Part shown: positions 7,061-9,998 of the stretch, piece by piece
Numbering within the stretch: position 1 is the stretch's first letter
How the letters are laid out: each line of letters begins with the position of its first letter
Assembly: GCA_964509685.1 (NCBI GenBank)
Contig: CAZDYQ010000106.1
Coordinates: 1 to 9,998 of the forward strand
Length of the DNA: 9,998 nucleotides
Source: JAMLIN01 sp964509685
GTDB lineage: Bacteria; Pseudomonadota; Gammaproteobacteria; Burkholderiales; Burkholderiaceae_E
Reading direction: 5' to 3'
Translations under genes and position numbers: made by a program
Notes under the pieces: generated by a model
Seen by the model: only the letters and a program-made list of their open reading frames with translations
Databases searched by the model: none
Told to the model about the DNA's origin: nothing

Positions 7061-7798
7061 TCAGGCGGCCCGCTGGTGCAGGCGCCTGTCGAGATGGAGC
7101 AGGGCGGCGCTCACCAGCACGGCCACTATGGCCAGCAGCAACACCACGGCCATCATGGTGGGGACATCGAGCGTGCCGATCGCGTTCATCACGAGGTAGC
7201 CGAGCCCGCGCTGGGAGGCGAACATCTCGCCGATCAGCACGCCGAGCAGGGTCAGCGCAAAGCCCACGCGAAGGCCCGATACCAGCTCCGGCACCGCGGC
7301 AGGCAGCACGATGCCCGTGACCAGCTGCCGCGTCGAAAGCCGCATGACGCGCGCCGTCCTGAAGTACACGGGCCTGATGGTGCGGACCGCGCCGAGGGTG
7401 AAGATCGCCACGGGGATGATGCCGTGGATGGCGCCGAAGGCCACCTTCGCCGACATGCCCAGCCCGAACACCAGCAGGATCAGCGGATAGAGCGTGATCT
7501 TCGGCAGCGAGTAGAGGGACACCAGGATCGGCTCGGCCACCTCGCCAGAGAGCCGGTGCAGCCCGAGCAGGAGGCCGATGGTCAAGCCGCCCAGCACCGC
7601 GATCAGGAGCGCATATCCGAGTGCGGCGAAGGTTTCGCGGAAGTGCGGCCAGAACTGGTCGCTCGCCAGCAGGGCGGCGGCGCGCCGGGCGGTGTCGAGT
7701 GGCGACGCGATCGCGATGTCGCCGGCGAACCAGTGCAGGCCCTGCCAGATCGCGAGGAGGACCAGGACGAAACCGAGGCTGTCGAGCGCCTGCCGCAT
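7061..7798 (-). CDS. ABC transporter permease, nitrate/sulfonate/taurine type (second subunit)
   Basis: This 245-residue inner-membrane protein has about six helices and belongs to the binding-protein-dependent permeases of the SsuC/TauC/NrtB type. The cytoplasmic coupling loop (EAA region) runs about 147-169 (FRTARVMRLSTRQLVTGIVLPAA). Before it stand the family phrase SLPKITLYPLILLVFGLG (97-114) and after it LGVLIGEMFASQRGLGYLV (185-203). GGGGA five bases before the ATG and a one-base TGATG overlap with the first permease gene support this start. It differs clearly from the other permease, so the membrane pore is likely a heterodimer. The imported compound is not known. Confidence 0.93.
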   Translation of the reverse strand: MRQALDSLGFVLVLLAIWQGLHWFAGDIAIASPLDTARRAAALLASDQFWPHFRETFAALGYALLIAVLGGLTIGLLLGLHRLSGEVAEPILVSLYSLPKITLYPLILLVFGLGMSAKVAFGAIHGIIPVAIFTLGAVRTIRPVYFRTARVMRLSTRQLVTGIVLPAAVPELVSGLRVGFALTLLGVLIGEMFASQRGLGYLVMNAIGTLDVPTMMAVVLLLAIVAVLVSAALLHLDRRLHQRAA

Positions 7799-8547
7799 CA
7801 GAGTCCCCGGCGCGCCATGATGCGTCGCTCCCACACATGGAAGAACGCGTTGACCACCGTCACCAGCACGATGATGAAGAGCATCAGCGCGTACATCGTG
7901 CGATTGTCGAAATTGTTGAAGGCATAGGCGATCGAATAGCCCAGGCCCGAAGTCGACATGATGAACTCGGCCGCGATGACCCCGATGAACGAGTACGCGA
8001 TCGCGAGCTTGATGCCCGTGAAGAGCTGCGGGGCGGCGCTGGGCAGCTTCACCAGCAGCGCCGTGCGCAGGGGGCCCAGGCCGGCGATCCGCGCAGTCTT
8101 GACGAGCACGGGCGGAATGCGGTCCAGGCCGTTCAGGGTGTTGAGGATCATCGCCACGACGCCGAAGAGGAAGCCGATCAGGATGACCGGTGCCGCGTTG
8201 AGCCCGAAGATGACCACGAGCAGCGGATAGAACGCGAAGAAGGGGATCGCGTAGTAGGTCGCGAGAAAGGGATCGACCGCCCGGCGCGCGCGCGGCCAGG
8301 CGTGCAGGAGCGAGCCCAGCACGAAGCCGCCGACCACCGCGAGCACGAAGGCGGCAAGCACGTTGCGAAGCGTCTGGACGATGTCGCCGTTGTAGCGGCC
8401 CTCCTGCAGGAGCTTCCAGAGATGCTCCGCCATGGCGCTCGGCGGGATCATCGTCATGCGGCCGATCACGCCCCAGCGGCACAGCGCCTCGAGCAGCAGC
8501 ACGAATCCCACGATCACCAGCGTCCGGATCCAGGTGGCGCGCTTCAT
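7798..8547 (-). CDS. ABC transporter permease, nitrate/sulfonate/taurine type (first subunit)
   Basis: This 249-residue inner-membrane permease has about six helices. A coupling loop occupies about 150-172 (KTARIAGLGPLRTALLVKLPSAA), YYAIPFFAFYPLLVVIFGL (98-116) corresponds to the conserved segment before it, and IGVIAAEFIMSTSGLGYSI (188-206) is the typical conserved segment after it. The start overlaps the ATPase stop by four bases (ATGA) with a GGGAG ribosome site seven bases upstream. It overlaps the second permease by one base. Together with that permease it should form the channel on which the ATPase acts. Related permeases import sulfonates, nitrate, taurine, phthalate or pyrimidine precursors, so family membership does not fix the substrate. 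Confidence 0.93.
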   Translation of the reverse strand: MKRATWIRTLVIVGFVLLLEALCRWGVIGRMTMIPPSAMAEHLWKLLQEGRYNGDIVQTLRNVLAAFVLAVVGGFVLGSLLHAWPRARRAVDPFLATYYAIPFFAFYPLLVVIFGLNAAPVILIGFLFGVVAMILNTLNGLDRIPPVLVKTARIAGLGPLRTALLVKLPSAAPQLFTGIKLAIAYSFIGVIAAEFIMSTSGLGYSIAYAFNNFDNRTMYALMLFIIVLVTVVNAFFHVWERRIMARRGL

Positions 8548-9362
8548 CGGGCCGCTCCCGCCATGCCGGTCGCCTTGAGCGATTCCTCCCGGAGCAGGCC
8601 CCAGAGCCGGCTCGTGATCGCGCCGAAGGCTTCGTCGGCGGCGATGCGGGAGTCCCGCTCCCTCGGCCAGCCCGTGCGAATGTCGGCGATGAGCCTGCCC
8701 GGGCGGGCCGACATCACGCCGATGCGGTCGGACAGCATGGCCGCCTCGTCCAGCGCATGGGTGATCAGCATCACGGTGGCGCCGGTCTCGCGCCAGAGCC
8801 GGAGCAGTTCGTCGCCCATCAGGAGCCGCGTCTGCGCATCGAGCGCGCCGAATGGCTCGTCGAGCAGGATGAGGCGAGGCTGCGTCACCAGCGTGCGGGC
8901 GATGCACACCCGTTGCCGCATGCCGCCCGACAGCTGTGCGGGATAGGCCCTGCGGAAGTCCTCGAGGCCCATGAAGCCCACCGCCCAGGAGACGCGCCGA
9001 TCGACCTCGGCGCCATCGACGCCCGCCCGTCGCAGGCCGAACGCGATGTTGTCCTCCACGGTCAGCCACGGAAAGGAGGCATCCTCCTGGAAGACGACGC
9101 CGATGCCGGGCGGTACCTTGCCCGCCACCGGCTGGCCCTCGAAGAAGACCTCGCCCTCGGTGGGCGCCGACAGCCCGGCGAGCACGTCGAGCAGTGTCGA
9201 CTTGCCGCAGCCCGACGGCCCCACGATCGAATAGAACTCGCCGGGAACCAGGCGGAGGTCCACCGGGCCGAGCGCGTGGACCTTGCCGCCGTCGGCGGCC
9301 GGATAGACCCGGACGACTCCCTTCAGTTCGGCATGCGCGGCGTCACTCGAGGAACGATGCAT
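8544..9362 (-). CDS. ABC transporter ATPase, nitrate/sulfonate/taurine type
   Basis: This 272-residue cytoplasmic ATPase has all the nucleotide-binding motifs in order: Walker A GPSGCGKST (48-56), Q-loop Gln92 in VVFQED, signature LSGGMRQR (144-151), Walker B LILLDEP with Glu169, D-loop GALD (172-175) and switch His202 in ITHALDEA. FQEDASFPWLTVEDNIAFGL is characteristic of the SsuB/TauB/NrtD group. The C-terminal tail after about 225 (GWPRERDSR and a helical end) is usual for that group and no regulatory domain is added. The start at 9362 overlaps the binding-protein gene by 20 bases; the ribosome site is weak, consistent with translational coupling. It drives the two permeases encoded directly downstream. 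Confidence 0.95.
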   Translation of the reverse strand: MHRSSSDAAHAELKGVVRVYPAADGGKVHALGPVDLRLVPGEFYSIVGPSGCGKSTLLDVLAGLSAPTEGEVFFEGQPVAGKVPPGIGVVFQEDASFPWLTVEDNIAFGLRRAGVDGAEVDRRVSWAVGFMGLEDFRRAYPAQLSGGMRQRVCIARTLVTQPRLILLDEPFGALDAQTRLLMGDELLRLWRETGATVMLITHALDEAAMLSDRIGVMSARPGRLIADIRTGWPRERDSRIAADEAFGAITSRLWGLLREESLKATGMAGAAR

Positions 9363-9998
9363 CGACGAACTTGTCCCAGTCCACGTTGCCTTCCACCTCG
9401 CCGATGATCCGCAGGCCGCCGATCATGTTGTTCATCGCTTCGATGTCGAACTCCCCGGTGCCCCAATACTTGAGCGGGATCAGGTTCTCGATCGCGCGCA
9501 GGGCGAGGGCCGGGTCGATCTCGTAGTGCTTGGCCACGATGTCGGCGGCTTCCCTGGGGTTCGCGTAGATGAACTCGACGCCGCGCTTGCGTGCCTTGAT
9601 CAGCGCCCGCAGCTTGTCGGCATTGGCGCTCGCGAACTCCGCGGTGGTCACGCCGACCGTCTGCGTCATCTGCGGCAGCTCGTCCTTCACCATGAAGACG
9701 GGACGGTAGCGATCCTGGAAGCGCGCCCATACCGGGTCCATGATCGGCGCGGCAACGACGCCGCCTTGCTGGAGCATGGTCAGGCCCGCGCCGATGCCGC
9801 CCGCCGCGACCGCGTCGACCTTCACGCCGTGCTTGTCGGTGACCATCGTCAGCAGCATGTCGGTCACCGATTTCGGGCTCGTGAAGGCGACCTTCTTGCC
9901 GGCCAGGTCGGCGACGGTCTTGATCGGCGAATCCGGCATGGTGACCCAGAGGATCTCGCCGACCGTCTGCACGCCGGTGTGCACGATCTTCAGGTCGA
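9343..9998 (-). CDS. ABC transporter substrate-binding protein (partial, NMT1/SsuA-like)
   Basis: The carboxy-terminal 217 or so residues of a periplasmic binding protein are present; the amino terminus with its signal peptide lies beyond the right edge. The reading frame is open to the last base (DLKIVHTGVQTV before the first internal GTG), so the gene does not start inside the window. Typical NMT1/THI5-like and SsuA/TauA features are DLAGKKVAF, the switch TSPKSVTDML, GAGLTMLQQGGVVAAPIMDP (a ligand-domain hinge region), then helices and a short end WDKFVDASFLE. The protein would capture the ligand for the adjacent importer; the ligand-contacting residues cannot be assigned. It is the first gene of the operon in this window, and its promoter is outside. 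Confidence 0.9.
   Translation of the reverse strand, partial: DLKIVHTGVQTVGEILWVTMPDSPIKTVADLAGKKVAFTSPKSVTDMLLTMVTDKHGVKVDAVAAGGIGAGLTMLQQGGVVAAPIMDPVWARFQDRYRPVFMVKDELPQMTQTVGVTTAEFASANADKLRALIKARKRGVEFIYANPREAADIVAKHYEIDPALALRAIENLIPLKYWGTGEFDIEAMNNMIGGLRIIGEVEGNVDWDKFVDASFLE

Noticed and set aside
7038..7838. Extension of the lyase-like frame through the second permease (556 residues)
   Set aside because: The added part is Arg/Ala/Pro-rich antisense-like shadow of the permease gene and the family starts at MTRN or MLDM.
7061..9998. Naming the importer ssu, tau, thi or oph
   Set aside because: The motifs fit the whole nitrate/sulfonate/taurine-type superfamily and no sulfonate, taurine, thiamine or phthalate enzyme gene lies nearby.

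Overview
The window is GC-rich DNA with tightly packed genes. It is most likely chromosomal sequence from a betaproteobacterium, probably Burkholderiales-like. The evidence is gene order and protein style: a type IV pilus PilZ protein, then TatD, then an exported ankyrin protein is an order I associate with that group. Taxonomy is an inference and no rRNA is present. I see no mobile element, tRNA, CRISPR array or large repeat, and no gene-free stretch exceeds 110 bases.

Layout. (1) Bases 18-3422, plus strand: pilZ, tatD, an ankyrin-repeat protein overlapping tatD by 4 bases, and a DinF-type MATE exporter. (2) Bases 3423-4601, minus strand: an acyl-CoA dehydrogenase of the ACAD10/11-like type whose stop codon abuts the MATE stop. 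(3) A 107-base divergent spacer (4602-4708) containing a 16-base dyad that resembles a CRP/FNR/DNR-family site, centred exactly 41.5 bases upstream of the start predicted from a candidate -10 box. (4) Bases 4709-6180, plus strand: a translationally coupled pair, a small MIP18/DUF59 metal-sulfur assembly factor and a 12-helix membrane protein with histidines in its helices. I cannot place the second protein in a named family with confidence. (5) Bases 6168-9998, minus strand: an operon, read right to left, of a substrate-binding protein (cut by the window edge), an ABC ATPase, two different permeases and an isocitrate lyase/PEP mutase superfamily enzyme. This is a nitrate/sulfonate/taurine-type importer joined to a carbon-carbon (or carbon-phosphorus) bond enzyme.

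How the genes may work together. The first block combines surface motility, a DNA-processing hydrolase and two envelope proteins, and is probably only loosely linked in function. The importer operon most simply supplies a small carboxylate or related anion to the lyase-like enzyme; its substrate cannot be read from the sequence. The DUF59/membrane-protein pair, with its possible oxygen- or nitric-oxide-responsive promoter, is the best candidate here for an under-described system. A plausible role is metal-centre handling or redox and NO stress in the membrane, but this is inference.
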